From: Limnephilus marmoratus
Lineage: Eukaryota; Arthropoda; Insecta; Trichoptera; Limnephilidae
DNA: 64,000 bases
Assembly (NCBI GenBank): GCA_917880885.1
Contig: OU862927.1
Location: 41,257,571 to 41,321,570, forward strand
Direction: 5' to 3'
Part shown: positions 1 through 9,975 of the stretch, piece by piece
How positions within the stretch are numbered: the stretch's first letter is position 1
How the letters are laid out: every line of letters starts with the position of its first letter
Position numbers and translations under genes: made by a program
Notes under the pieces: model-generated
The model's database searches: none
Told to the model about the DNA's origin: nothing
Seen by the model: only the letters and a program-made list of their open reading frames with translations

Positions 1-675
1 TTCCAATTTAATTAAATTTTTTCTCCCCTTTTCATTTTAAAATCTTGAGAATTGTATTTTTGCAAAATTTAAAATGTAAAATGCAATAAAACAACTGGTT
101 TCGCGTTTAACCCTTTTCTAAAACCAATTCTTAGATACAACGTTATTCCTGGGAAGGTCTCAAAGGGCTTATTATTCGCTTAAAGAGAGAACTTTAAGAC
201 CTACTCATTTATAGCCTACTTAAAAATTAATAAATTGAAAATTTTTTAGCCGAAACCTGAATTGAATGTCCAGCGGAAACAATAGGGTTGTTTACTTTCT
301 ATCGAATAATCACCAGCCAAATATTTCCACTGAAAATACTTTGGGTCTGGTTTACTTTGGGTCGTTTTGCTCCGAACAAAGTTTGTTCCGAATAATAATA
401 ATTTGGTAAAAAATTCTTCGGCAGCGAAAATCCGTTTGTAACAAATGAAATGAAATAAAGTCTCAGATAAAATTTCTCCCGGATAAAGTTACGTCTCTGG
501 TTTAATTTGTTCTCCTTCGGAAATTGGCGAAACTTTTGCATTTCGTAAATAATTATACCGAGTATGCTGACGGCACTGATAGAAGTTTTTGTGGATGTGT
601 CCGTGTGCCCAAAGTGAGGTTGATTTTATCTTTCTACTTATAAAATAGATTTTTCTTAGACACTGGAGCAGGTGG
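1..675. other. AT-rich sequence, nothing recognised
   Basis: No repeat family, RNA gene or credible coding region was recognised. A minus-strand open frame at 299-541 (80 codons) has biased, low-complexity composition and resembles nothing I know. Confidence 0.5.
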
Positions 676-727
676 ATGAGTTGGTGTATCGTGTATTTGA
701 GTAGTATGTTTACGAGACCTTTTTTAT

Positions 728-968
728 TTTTTTATAGTGATGCCTCACAAGAGTCTCAGCTGCTCCCGTCTGGAGCCAGTGAGAATATGGCATCTCCAAT
801 TGGGGTATGTTGTGTGGCTGGAGGTAGTGGGGAGGGGAAGGAGATAGGGAAGAGGAAGGTAGGGGCTGTTCAGATCCGGTCACCAAACACGGCTAATGCC
901 ATTTCAAGTAACGTTTCAATTCTGAATGGTGGTCTTACACCAGGGTGATACTGAGAGTATCTTCCACT
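728..968 (-). repeat. SINE-T copy, 5'-truncated
   Basis: This is the reverse complement of the body and 3' end of the tRNA-headed SINE seen in full at 56373-56785. Shared landmarks are the 'gctcccgtctggagcc' block, the 'ccaattgggg' block, the 'cggctaatgcc' block and 'accagggtgatactgag'. The A-rich SINE tail appears as the T-run at 719-735. The tRNA head is missing: homology stops near 968, where an RTE-like relic begins. Confidence 0.75.
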
Positions 969-1531
969 GAAGGCAGATAGGGATATTGAAAGAAGGGTGA
1001 ACGCCGGTAACTCCATTAATGGATGACTGCATGCCGTTGGCGCTAATTAAAAAATGTCAGCAGAAACGAAGTTAGCAGTCCACAATGGATTCCTAGTATT
1101 TACCCTGATGTATGGCAGTGATGCATGGAACTGGAAGAGGAAGGACGAAAGTAAACTGAATGCTGTTGAAATGTGATCCCTGAGGCGTATGTGTGGTAAA
1201 ACAATTTTATGATCGTGTAAGAAATGTGGATATCCGAAAATAATGTAAGCAAAATAATTAAGATTAAGAAAGGGGCCCTCAGATGGTTTGGGCATGTAAA
1301 GCGAATGGACGAAGAAAATAGTGTAAGAAGAATATATGACGCAAATGTGAATGGTAGAAGAAGTCGGGGACACCCGAGGAAGATATGGCACGATCGAGTG
1401 GATCAGATACTTGAGTCAGGCCATGTCAAAAGTCAGAATAATAGAAGAGTGAGTGAGGCAAAGAGTGTGTGCCAAGACCGAGTTGTTTGGCGGTCTACCC
1501 TCTCTTCCTACCCCTGCGGGGAAAAGGCGTG
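969..1531 (+). pseudogene. RTE-like LINE C-terminal relic
   Basis: Only the end of a non-LTR retrotransposon ORF2 remains. The + strand reads ERRVNAGNS near 985, an 'LMYGSDAWNW'-like block near 1105, then from 1224 an open 102-codon stretch with RWFGHVKRM (about 1284), GRRSRGHPRK and a closing VCQDRVVWRS block. These are the usual C-terminal landmarks of arthropod RTE-like and related LINEs. Stops and frameshifts break the part before 1224. It ends in 'gatggttagttagtta', and the same 3' end recurs at 17630-17805. No RT domain is present, so it is a dead 5'-truncated copy. Confidence 0.7.
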
Positions 1532-1584
1532 ATGGTTAGTTAGTTACTGTGATTGTTTTCAGATAGCTCCAGTGTATCTGACAG

Positions 1585-1860
1585 ATGTCGGTAGTATATA
1601 AATTAAAGCGTGCTGCGTTCAAACTAGCACTGAAAAAATGCCAAAACGACTGCGAGCAAATTCAAATGGACAAAATAGCAGGAGATTTACATAGTCGTGA
1701 TTTCAAACAGTTTTGGCTGAAGACAAATAAACACTGCAACGTGAAATGTAAAATTCCGTGCATCATAAATGGAGAAACAAACACTAAAGCAAATGCTAAC
1801 ATTTTTGCAGATCACTTCTCCATCCTAGTCCTATCCCAAATAAAGACAGTGGCCTCTTGA
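1585..1860 (+). pseudogene. LINE ORF2 segment upstream of the RT fingers
   Basis: This open frame of 91 codons is read in a different frame from the RT core at 1857-3254 and overlaps it by 4 bp. It has a Lys-rich start and a 'DFKQFWLKTN' segment, then runs to a stop at 1858-1860. LINE ORF2 proteins carry such a region, (D/R)xKxFWK, between endonuclease and RT, so this is very probably the same protein put out of frame by a small indel near 1830-1860. Nothing enzymatic lies in this part itself. Confidence 0.55.
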
Positions 1861-3254
1861 TCACAGCAGACATGGTCAACACCGACCTGAGATACATGAA
1901 AGCTGGAAAATCAGCAGGTCACGACGGATTGAGTATCAAACACATCAAACACGCTGGAGGACCAATTCTTCAACTGCTGGCGAGTCTGTTTACCGACATC
2001 TTAAATAATGGATACCTACCAACTGACATGACAAGAACAATAATAACTCCCATTCTCAAATCAAAATCGTTGGACTCTACCTCCCAGGGTAGCTACAGAC
2101 CGATTTCAATTGCCACCACCATCGCACGATTGTTCGAACGTCTACTACTAAACCAGATCGGTCCCAGCTTGGAAACTAAGGACAACCAAATGGGCTTCAA
2201 ACAGCAAATGTCTACCGATACTGCTATATTTACTGTGAAAAGAACCCTGGAATACTACAGGAATAAAAAGACCACCACGTATGCATGTTTTCTAGATCTG
2301 AGCAAGGCCTTCGACAGGGTTTCTCACCCTCTACTATGGGATAAACTCAGGGAAAGAGGCATATCACCGGCGGTGATACATATCCTCGACTTGTGGCATA
2401 GACAGCAGGAGAACTTAGTAAGGTGGAAAGATGGACTCTCCGAACCTTTCCTCCTGAAGAGCGGCGTTAGACAGGGAGGATGTATGTCCCCGATATTTTT
2501 CAACCTGTATATGGACGAACTCACCGACAGGCTAAACAATGCAGGGGTAGGCTGCCAAATTGGAGGACAGTTTCTGAATAACATCAGTTATGCGGACGAC
2601 ATGGTATTGATGGCACCATCCATAAGGGGCCTACGTATTTTTTTAAAGATCTGCGAAGAGTTTGCTGAAGAAACAAACATGCAATACAACCCCACTAAAA
2701 CGGCTCTACTGGTCGTAAGATATGGACAAGGACCAGAAAATATTCCTCCAGCTACCCTGAATGGTGTGAACCTGCAGGTGACTGAAGGAACTAAATACCT
2801 TGGACACATAATCACCAGTAATCTGATGGACGATGACGACATCGATAGGCAAAGAAGAGCTCTCAGTGTAAAAGCAAACATGCTCAGTAGAAGATTCCGC
2901 CTTTGCAGTACTGCTGTAAAAAGGACGCTCTTCCTTTCCTTCTGCGCAACACTGTATACGTGTGAACTCTGGGCAAACTACAAGAAGAATAGTATAGAAA
3001 GACTTCGGGTTCAGTATAACAACGCCTTCCGCATAATGTTTGGTCTCCCCAGATATTGCAGCACTTCCCGGATGTTCACGGACGGGCGAGTTCCTGGCTT
3101 TGCAGCCCTTATTAGATCCAGGGTGGTAGGAATTAGGGAAAGGATAACCAGCTCTGGAAACATCCTCGTCACGGAAGCCCGCCTCAGTCCATCATCCAGT
3201 ATTGATGCACACTGGAGAAAAATACTGGCTCCTTATGTGCTCACAGAATCCTGA
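1857..3254 (+). pseudogene. Reverse transcriptase domain, LINE ORF2
   Basis: This is the RNA-dependent DNA polymerase that would copy the element's RNA at the nicked target. In order: KAGKSAGHDG (res. 16-25), YRPIS (80-84), FLDLSKAFDRV with the first catalytic Asp (D147), GVRQGGCMSP (203-212) and ISYADD with the Asp pair (D247, D248). The thumb and C-terminal region then run to 465 codons without a stop. All three catalytic aspartates are present. The ATG is internal to the ancestral protein, because the 5' part is in another frame and the endonuclease is missing. The polymerase core is young enough to be intact, but the element is dead. There is no RLE or CCHC module at the C terminus. Confidence 0.8.
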
Positions 3255-3480
3255 AAGCTTAATATTATTATTACTTTTGTTTTCCTTCTACTACTATTAG
3301 CTTATTATCTTTTTTTGTTTCGTGTACATTCATATCCACCTTCTTTTTCTTTTTTTCCTTTCAAATACTTTGTACATGCATGTGTATATTATACCCTTAT
3401 GGAATGTGTGGGATTGCACTCTCCTCCCCACATACTGGAATAAAAACTTATTTATTTTATTTTATTTATTTATATATGGT

Positions 3481-4080
3481 CACCTCTCCACAGTGGATAC
3501 CTATGTACGAGGAGCCGTAAGGATTCTAGAAGCAGAGAGATTTTGAGTGCATAATGTGCAGGATGTTGCCCTCCAGGCCATCCTCCGTACTCATTCCTCT
3601 ATAATTACGAAACCAGAAATATAAATAGAGTTAGATTGCCACCAATGAAGAAATGAAATTCACAGAACTGTCTAATGTATAGAGGAGTAAAGATGAATAA
3701 TGAAATGCCTGAAACTATGAAGTATGAAGAATGAATGTATTTAAAAATAAATGTTGTGCTTACTAACTGTAAAAATATTTAAGTTTGTCAAATGAAATGT
3801 TACATCGTGCTTATTAGTTTATATTCATGTAGTATATACTAACTCAATAAATAATGAAATAAAAAAATTAAATTTCTGAGAGATTTTGAATTTTTTTGAT
3901 GAACACCTAATCTAGTATTTACTACCTTTAAAATACAATACCTTCGATTAAAACAATAACATTTATGTCCTTACATGTTCTGAGGTCTACGTTTTACAAT
4001 AATATTGTTTTTCATAGTTCTTCTATGGTGATTTGATTCTTTAAAATAAAGTACATGTAGAGTGAATCTAATATTAAGTA
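3481..4080. other. Unassigned spacer ending in the AGTA target site
   Basis: AT-rich sequence with no recognised feature. It ends in AAGTA (4076-4080), the pre-integration target of the composite LTR element that starts at 4081. Confidence 0.5.
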
Positions 4081-4352
4081 TGTAGCGGCTACTTAACCCG
4101 CTCTGTAAAATTTACCGCAGCGCCACTGACCTCCACAGAATTAGCTGGAAGCACATACCTACAGCGATACATCTACCTACATACATACAGCGTAGTAATA
4201 ATGGCCGCCTTAATGATAATCCGCCACCTACGCGAAAGAGCTAGAACGTACGGCTGTACCGTTCAAGTGCCCGCAGAAAGTTCGGGTGATATCCCGCCTT
4301 TACGTGAATTCACCCGACGTTACCTACCGTCATCGAAATTACTTGCCACGGG

Positions 4353-4360
4353 TATATAAG
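4353..4360 (+). promoter_or_regulatory. LTR TATA box
   Basis: TATATAAG in a GC-rich context (ccacgggTATATAAGccgcgc). The same box occurs in the other forward LTRs at 7645-7652 and 5438-5445 and in the duplicated fragment at 5139-5146. It should set the U3/R boundary about 30 bp downstream. Confidence 0.75.
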
Positions 4361-4947
4361 CCGCGCTCGCTGGCTCGGAGCTAGTCAGTCCCAATCCGTC
4401 AGTCAACGCTTGTCCGCCAGCGAGGAACCGCCTAGACGTTATACAGACGCTATGTGATTTACACGCATTCTTCCAGCGCAGCATCTGGGAACACAGAGAA
4501 CCACGGAACTTTCTCGGACTCTCTGTAACACCTTCGAGGCTCTCATCTACCACCACCGTCTCACAGTCCGGTCCGTCGCACCACGACTTGAGATGTCTTC
4601 GTCCGCAGCACATAAAGCCCGCCGCGCTTTCTGTTCGGGAAGTAACTCGATCTCCGGCAATCCGAAGCCTGTCACGTTTCGCTGCCGCAGAGATTCTCCT
4701 CATCGCCTCACAAGGTCTTCTTCCTGCCCTGCGTGTGACTCCAGCTTACCGAAGTCACAGCCGTCATCTCCGTCCTCATGACGTCGAGCGACCGCCTGGA
4801 ACTGGTCAGCATCTACCACTCTAGTGATCTGAAGAGACGTTATCTTCACCACTGCAGCTTCCTGACCATCATCACATCTTACAGCGCACCATCACTGTCT
4901 ACTCTTCCGTCTACGCCCCTGGCACATTGACTATCGCTACGTAGCAC

Positions 4948-4953
4948 AATAAA
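4948..4953 (+). terminator. LTR polyadenylation signal
   Basis: AATAAA within gtagcacAATAAAgactgac. It is conserved at 8240-8245 and 6049-6054, and inverted at 6160-6165. It lies about 70 bp before the LTR end, as expected for the R/U5 junction. Confidence 0.7.
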
Positions 4954-5026
4954 GACTGACTCACACATCGACTGCACGCCTTTCATTTATCTCCCGTCTC
5001 TACCGATACGGACCGCTCCCTCAAAT

Positions 5027-5044
5027 TGGTGACCCCGACGTGAT
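5027..5044 (+). promoter_or_regulatory. Primer-binding site, tRNA-Trp type
   Basis: TGGTGACCCCGACGTGAT is the complement of the 18 bases at the 3' end of eukaryotic tRNA-Trp including CCA, the same site known from avian leukosis-type retroviruses. It starts 3 bp after the LTR. Two further copies lie inside the element, inverted at 7099-7116 and direct at 7171-7188. Confidence 0.85.
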
Positions 5045-5170
5045 ACCGTTCAAGTGCCCGCAGAAAGTTCGAGCGATTTCTCACCTTTACGTGAATTCGC
5101 CGCATTACCTACCGCGAGAATTAATTACTTGCCACGGGTATATAAGCCGCGCTCGCCGGCTCGGAGTCAG
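5045..5170 (+). repeat. Displaced LTR fragment directly after the PBS
   Basis: A 126-bp copy of LTR-B positions 5344-5469 (offset 299), identical as read and including the TATA box, replaces the expected interior. It runs straight into a polypurine tract (tgggaaggggg, 5171-5181) and then LTR B. This looks like a reverse-transcription template switch rather than an ordinary deletion. Confidence 0.75.
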
Positions 5171-5183
5171 TGGGAAGGGGGTC

Positions 5184-6126
5184 TGTAGCGGCTACTTAAC
5201 CCGCTCTGCAAAATTTACCGCAGCGCCACTGACCTCCACAGAATTAGCTGGAAGATAAGGCATACCTACCTTAGCGTGGTAGTAACTGGCGCATCGTAAA
5301 TAAACACCGCCACCTAGGCGAAAGACCTAGAACGTCTGGCTGTACCGTTCAAGTGCCCGCAGAAAGTTCGAGCGATTTCTCACCTTTACGTGAATTCGCC
5401 GCATTACCTACCGCGAGAATTAATTACTTGCCACGGGTATATAAGCCGCGCTCGCCGGCTCGGAGTCAGTCAGTACCTCAGTATTCATTCATCGATAAAG
5501 GAACTCAGAACGAGCAGTGTCGCGACTAAGTACCTGCCCGCGCGGGGCACGGGCCTCGCGCTGTCAACCGTGAACATCAATTTATCCAGCGTGACACAGG
5601 AACATTCCAGCACCTTCGAGGAACCTCTCCGACTACCATCTCGACATGAGATGTCAACCAGCACCCTGCAACGAGCAGCTACCACAACCACAACCGGCAA
5701 CGCGCCATCATCCAACATCCTGCAACGAGCAGCAACAACAACTGGCAACGCGCCAGCATCCTCATCCTGCAACGAGCAGCAACCTCATCGCCTCTCAAGG
5801 TTCCTTCCTGCGTCACGTGTGTGCTCCGACCCACTGGACACACAGCCGCCATATCCCGTCAACACGACGTCGATCGACCGCCTGGACCAAGGTCACGTCT
5901 ACACCGCCATGGTGTAGGGCAACACGCCGGCTCCCTGAAGACCAGTGATCTTCACAGCCGTAGTGTCCTGACCTTCATCTTCACTCACCACGCAGCAGCA
6001 TCACTCCACTCCGCTCCCGCTCCGCATCGACCTCCGCTACGTAGCCACAATAAAGACTGACTCATACATTGACTGACGCCTTTCATTTATCTCGTCCCGT
6101 CTCTACCGATACGGATCGCTCCATCA
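5184..6126 (+). repeat. Internal LTR (type B)
   Basis: It starts TGTAGCGGCTACTTAACCC after a polypurine tract and ends ...CGGATCGCTCCATCA. By these boundaries it is 943 bp, like type A, but the sequence after the TATA box (5438-5445) diverges strongly, with 'caacgagcag' repeats at 5668-5780. The poly-A signal is at 6049-6054. It is a different subfamily from A. The open frame at 5390-5917 lies in this LTR and has no recognisable protein features. Confidence 0.8.
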
Positions 6127-6895
6127 ATCAATCGTCAGTCGGTGTAGTGAGTCGAAGTCTTTATTGGAGAGCTACGTAGCAAACAGTCAGATGGTGTTGA
6201 CACGAGTAGTAGTGAGTGCAAGTCATAAGTGGTGTTGGCAGTGATTGATGATCATGGTCGAAGATGCTGTGGTGGAGCAGACCACGGGTCTGCATGTCAC
6301 CAGCATGTAGCGCTGCACCGAGGTGGTGGAGAAGACCATGACGTCCAGGATGTCGCTCGACGCTTTGAATCGCGGAGATGGACAGCGGTGAACCTTGTGA
6401 GGCGAAGTGTATCTCTGAGCTGTAGGTCCGCCGCAAACCATGTGAGCTGCGAGATAATGTTCCTCGAAGGCTGCGGGCGCAACGGGCACAGGTGCCGCCG
6501 GCTTTGAGTCGCCGGGGCTGGCCGTTCAGCCGATACCGCACTAGAACGAATTCACTGATAAGCTGTGCACTGGTAACTGTGTGTGTGACTTGAGACTAGA
6601 CTTGAGACTGAGCTGCACGCGGCTGCGCTGGCTTTTATACTCTGCCGGTCGGGCAAGTAGTTTCGAGAACGGCGTGTGAAATTCGACCGCCGCGCCTAAG
6701 GTGAGAAACTTCGAGAACAGTCGAGTCGCTGTGTTGATAAAGTATTGTGCAGTCGGGAACTTTCCAGTAGGTTGCCGCGCTAATGTTACAAGGCGATAGA
6801 CGTACTTACAGTAGCGGCTCGCACCTAGATATTTATTTTTGGTGTGATCGTTAACCAGTGGCGCTGCGATGGTTTTAACAGAAGAGGCCGCTACA
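6127..6895 (-). repeat. Internal inverted LTR (type C), truncated
   Basis: Read on the minus strand it begins TGTAGCGGCCTCTTC at 6895. It has a TATAAAAG box (6639-6632), an AATAAAG signal (about 6165-6160) and the shared 'gctacgtagc' block. The last 45 or so LTR bases are missing here, and a matching end piece lies at 7119-7156. It is a third LTR subfamily in opposite orientation. Its outer end abuts LTR B at 6126/6127 with no spacer. Confidence 0.75.
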
Positions 6896-7118
6896 CACCC
6901 CCTTTCCAGTGTACGGAGTACAGGGTTAAAAGATGATGCCAGGAGTCGCAGGAAAGCCGGGTTGATGCTGGTCGTTGCGTCCATACTGATGCGTCTCTAC
7001 CGATTCCCTCGTTTATGCGGTGTTACCGGTGCGTCGTGGTAACACTCTTGTCAGGATGTTGCGTGCTGCATGTTCACATCAGAAGGTTACGTGTTCACAT
7101 CACGTCGGGGTCACCAGT
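6896..7118 (-). mobile_element. Inverted miniature interior (PPT to PBS)
   Basis: On the minus strand this reads PBS (7116-7099), a spacer with 'cagcacgcaac' and 'accggtaacaccgca', a start codon at 6984, a Gag-start-like stretch MDATTSINPAFLRLLASS, and a polypurine tract (near 6906-6897) before LTR C. It is homologous to the direct copy at 7171-7372, so two diverged copies of one 200-bp interior lie head to head. Confidence 0.75.
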
Positions 7119-7156
7119 TGAGGGAGCGGGCCGGATCGGTAGAGAGAAATGAAAGT
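7119..7156 (-). repeat. Inverted LTR terminal fragment
   Basis: On the minus strand this reads 'ttcatttctctctaccgat' then 'ccggcccgctccctca', the last bases of an LTR directly before the inverted PBS. It is the remains of the 5' LTR of the inverted unit. At 7161 it passes into 'ctccctaaaa' and a forward PBS. Confidence 0.65.
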
Positions 7157-7170
7157 CGTGCTCCCTAAAA

Positions 7171-7372
7171 TGGTGACCCCGACGTGATATGAACACGCAG
7201 CACGCAACTTCCTGACAACAGTGTTACCACGATGCACCGGTAACACCGCAAAAACGAGGGAATCGGTAGAGACACATCAGCATGGACATACCGGCCAGCA
7301 TCAACTCGGTTCTCCTGCGTCTCCTGGCATCATCGTCCCTCAACCGTACTCCGTACCACTGGGAAGGGGGTC
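7171..7372 (+). mobile_element. Forward miniature interior (PBS to PPT)
   Basis: The PBS is at 7171-7188 and the polypurine tract GGGAAGGGGG at 7361-7370, only about 170 bp apart, so nearly all of gag-pol is missing. A tiny reading frame starts at 7282. This is the arrangement of a TRIM-like element. Confidence 0.75.
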
Positions 7373-7377
7373 TGTAG
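7282..7377 (+). pseudogene. Gag-start remnant, 31 codons
   Basis: The frame reads MDIPASINSVLLRLLASSS and stops at TAG inside the first bases of the 3' LTR (CTG TAG). The inverted interior has the related start MDATTSINPAFLRLLASS, so the first 18 or so residues are a conserved remnant of an ancestral Gag N terminus. Too short to make a capsid; it may be kept only as part of the leader and packaging region. Confidence 0.5.
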
Positions 7378-8315
7378 CGGCTACTTAACCCGCTCTGTAA
7401 AATTTACCGCAGCGCCACTGACCTCCACAGAATTAGCTGGAAGCACATACCTACAGCGATACATCTACCTACATACATACAGCGTAGTAATAATGGCCGC
7501 CTTAATGATAATCCGCCACCTAGGCGAAAGAGCTAGAACGTACGGCTGTACCGTTCAAGTGCCCGCAGAAAGTTCGGGTGATATCCCGCCTTTACGTGAA
7601 TTCACCCGACGTTACCTACCGTCATCGAAATTACTTGCCACGGGTATATAAGCCGCGCTCGCTGGCTCGGAGCTAGTCAGTCCCAATCCGTCAGTCAACG
7701 CTTGTCCGCCAGCGAGGAACCGCCTAGACGTTATACAGACGCTATGTGATTTACACGCATTCTTCCAGCGCAGCATCTGGGAACACAGAGAACCACGGAA
7801 CTTTCTCGGACTCTCTGTAACACCTTCGAGGCTCTCATCTACCACCACCGTCTCACAGTCCGGTCCGTCGCACCACGACTTGAGATGTCTTCGTCCGCAG
7901 CACATAAAGCCCGCCGCGCTTTCTGTTCGGGAAGTAACTCGATCTCCGGCAATCCGAAGCCTGTCACGTTTCGCTGCCGCAGAGATTCTCCTCATCGCCT
8001 CACAAGGTCTTCTTCCTGCCCTGCGTGTGACTCCAGCTTACCGAAGTCACAGCCGTCATCTCCGTCCTCATGACGTCGAGCGACCGCCTGGAACTGGTCA
8101 GCATCTACCACTCTAGTGATCTGAAGAGACGTTATCTTCACCACTGCAGCTTCCTGACCATCATCACATCTTACAGCGCACCATCACTGTCTACTCTTCC
8201 GTCTACGCCCCTGGCACATTGACTATCGCTACGTAGCACAATAAAGACTGACTCACACATCGACTGCACGCCTTTCATTTATCTCCCGTCTCTACCGATA
8301 CGGACCGCTCCCTCA
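7373..8315 (+). repeat. 3' LTR (type A)
   Basis: Partner of 4081-5023, preceded by a polypurine tract and followed by the target duplication AGTA (8316-8319). TATA is at 7645-7652 and AATAAA at 8240-8245. Frames at 7612-7995 and 7880-8116 have exact twins in the 5' LTR and are not genes. Confidence 0.88.
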
Positions 8316-8319
8316 AGTA

Positions 8320-9800
8320 AATACAAAGTAGATTTTAGTGTGTTGCTTCTGTTAATGGGGTATTTTCACAAACTACGAATGCCATTAAAAATGTGTGGAA
8401 GATTTAAGGTTTTTTTTGGATTGTAATTGTTAAAAATGTGTAACTTTTAAATTTTCATTCATAATTATTGATTTGAAAAACGGCATATTTAGAAACTCTT
8501 TCAACTGTCAAAACGTTGCCCGGCGTGACGTCAACGCAGCCGAATTCACGAAAAATTTTAAATTGTTATTGAAAATTTATTCGTCAATAAAAATATAAAT
8601 TAAAAATTCCTTCACTTTTCTCACTTTTGTAAAAATTTTTTAAACAAAAAAAACAGTTAAAATATCTGACCGTGTTCTGTTTACAATTCGTACGTAATAA
8701 TATGTTATCTTAATTTTCCAGATATTTTTCTGAAATCTTTTCCTGATGACTTGAGACATTTTGTGTTTGTTTTTGAAAGCTAGATTGTTGTTTTGTGTTT
8801 TAATTACCATCGGAAAAATATTATACAATCTTGGTCTGAGGTAATATCGAGTAATTTGTTTATTTTTTTAATTTTTTATTTTAGTCTGAATAAAATACAC
8901 TAATTTGTATATGAAAGATGAAAGTGGAAGCAAACAAGAAGCGAATTGCAAAGCTGTTATTTTGTCGGCAGTCTAAAACAGAATCGTTCCATTTAATTTC
9001 TCACGGCAGACGGTAACTCTGTGAGAATGTTGAAAGATCGCTAATGGCGTGTGAGAAACCAATAGGAACGCTTCGATTCAAGATCGCTGCATCGTTCGCT
9101 TCCCAGACCCCAATGTCTGGTAAAATTGGTCAAACATTTTCAAATGTCGAAATTCTTTTTGGTAAATTAGGGTTATTTTTTTTCTTTCAAATTAGTTCAG
9201 ATCACACTTTCTAGGTATTTTCCGTTCAGTGACTGACGGTGATATTGTTTGCGAGTGAAATGAGAGAAGTCATTAATTACGTAATTATAGGAAAAGACTA
9301 ATCCTTTCTGAAGATAAATTAAGGAATGGATTAATCATTATTTTGTTATAAAGCTCTCTCCTCATAAGACACATTGCTTGTTAATGGTATTAAGTACAAA
9401 ATTGTGCACATTTTTTTATTATTCATCTCATTAGTCAGTGTCTATTCGAAAGCTTTCAAGTTGTATAGCTTTTCACTAATTGAACCGAATTGTACGTTTT
9501 CAATACTTCGTTTATAATCGTCGTTAATTTGCGTCTGGAATCTTCTGGGTTCAAGGAGTTCTGCTGCAAAGGTCGTCTGATGGGCGTTTAACAGGATGAT
9601 TTTTTTCTTCTTTTTCTTATTTTTTTTTAAAGAAAGATAAAGATTCCCGTGCTGGAGGTTATCACTACTTACCCGCCCTGGTATAAGTAACATATGATTA
9701 CTCCTTCAAGGCTCTCGCAAGATTCTAATTTTTTTGTTAAACGAAGCTAAATTTATTTATTAGTATCTGGAGTCGGGAGAGCTAGCCTAATAGACTTTCA
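8320..9800. other. AT-rich spacer, nothing recognised
   Basis: No transposon family or coding signal was recognised. Homopolymer T runs occur near 9180 and 9600-9630. Confidence 0.45.
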
Positions 9801-9807
9801 ACTATTT

Positions 9808-9975
9808 GCTTCAACGTATTTTAAGATACTTTGGACACGTTGCTCGCCAAACTGCTCCAACTTGGAAAAAATTATAGTCACTGGCAAAGTGGAAGGGAGA
9901 AGAAGCAGAAGAAGGTCACAATGCGCTGGAGTGACCAAGTATCGCTGGCATCCGATACGTCGGTGTCCTTGACTC
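9808..9975 (+). pseudogene. LINE C-terminal relic
   Basis: Scattered in-frame blocks on the + strand read LRYFGHVAR (about 9825), then after a frameshift GKVEGRRSRR and WSDQVSLAS (about 9930). This is the 'GHVxRM ... GKxEGRRxRGR ... RWSD' ending shared by many insect LINEs. The surrounding frames are broken. Only about 160 bp survive. Confidence 0.5.

Larger units (their letters stand above)
1585..3480 (+). mobile_element. Non-LTR retrotransposon, 5'-truncated
   Basis: This element consists of a reverse transcriptase frame (two overlapping open pieces), a roughly 200-bp 3' UTR and an AT-rich tail at 3440-3475 (ATTTT/TTTATTT units). No endonuclease domain is present upstream, so the copy is 5'-truncated. 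Part of its 3' UTR ('tgtgggattgcactc' then 'tccccacat') recurs inverted at 63284-63330. The motifs fit an APE-type LINE of the I/Jockey group, but the clade is uncertain. Confidence 0.75.
4081..5023 (+). repeat. 5' LTR (type A)
   Basis: It begins TGTAGCGGCTACTTAACCC and ends ...CGCTCCCTCA, with canonical TG...CA termini. The TATA box is at 4353-4360 and the poly-A signal at 4948-4953. In the tracts I compared, it matches the 3' LTR at 7373-8315 (offset 3292) except for C4231 versus G7523, so the insertion looks recent. Confidence 0.88.
4081..8315 (+). mobile_element. Composite non-autonomous LTR retrotransposon
   Basis: A 4.2-kb unit bounded by direct 943-bp LTRs (4081-5023 and 7373-8315) and flanked by AGTA on both sides (4077-4080 and 8316-8319; AAGTA if the terminal A is counted as target). 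A primer-binding site follows the left LTR and a polypurine tract precedes the right one. The interior holds no protease, RT or integrase. It contains another forward LTR, an inverted LTR with its own inverted PBS and PPT, and two copies of a roughly 200-bp PBS-to-PPT miniature interior. This is a TRIM-like element that must use enzymes from elsewhere. The 4-5-bp duplication suits Gypsy- or BEL-type integrases, but with no pol the superfamily cannot be set. Confidence 0.85.

Noticed and set aside
5390..5917. 175-codon plus-strand frame as a gene
   Set aside because: It sits in LTR type B and reflects CAACGAGCAG-type repeats; no recognisable domain.
4320..8116. Long paired open frames in both LTRs (for example 127 codons at 4320-4703 and 7612-7995, minus)
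   Set aside because: They lie wholly inside LTR sequence, occur twice only because the LTRs are duplicates, and show no protein motif.
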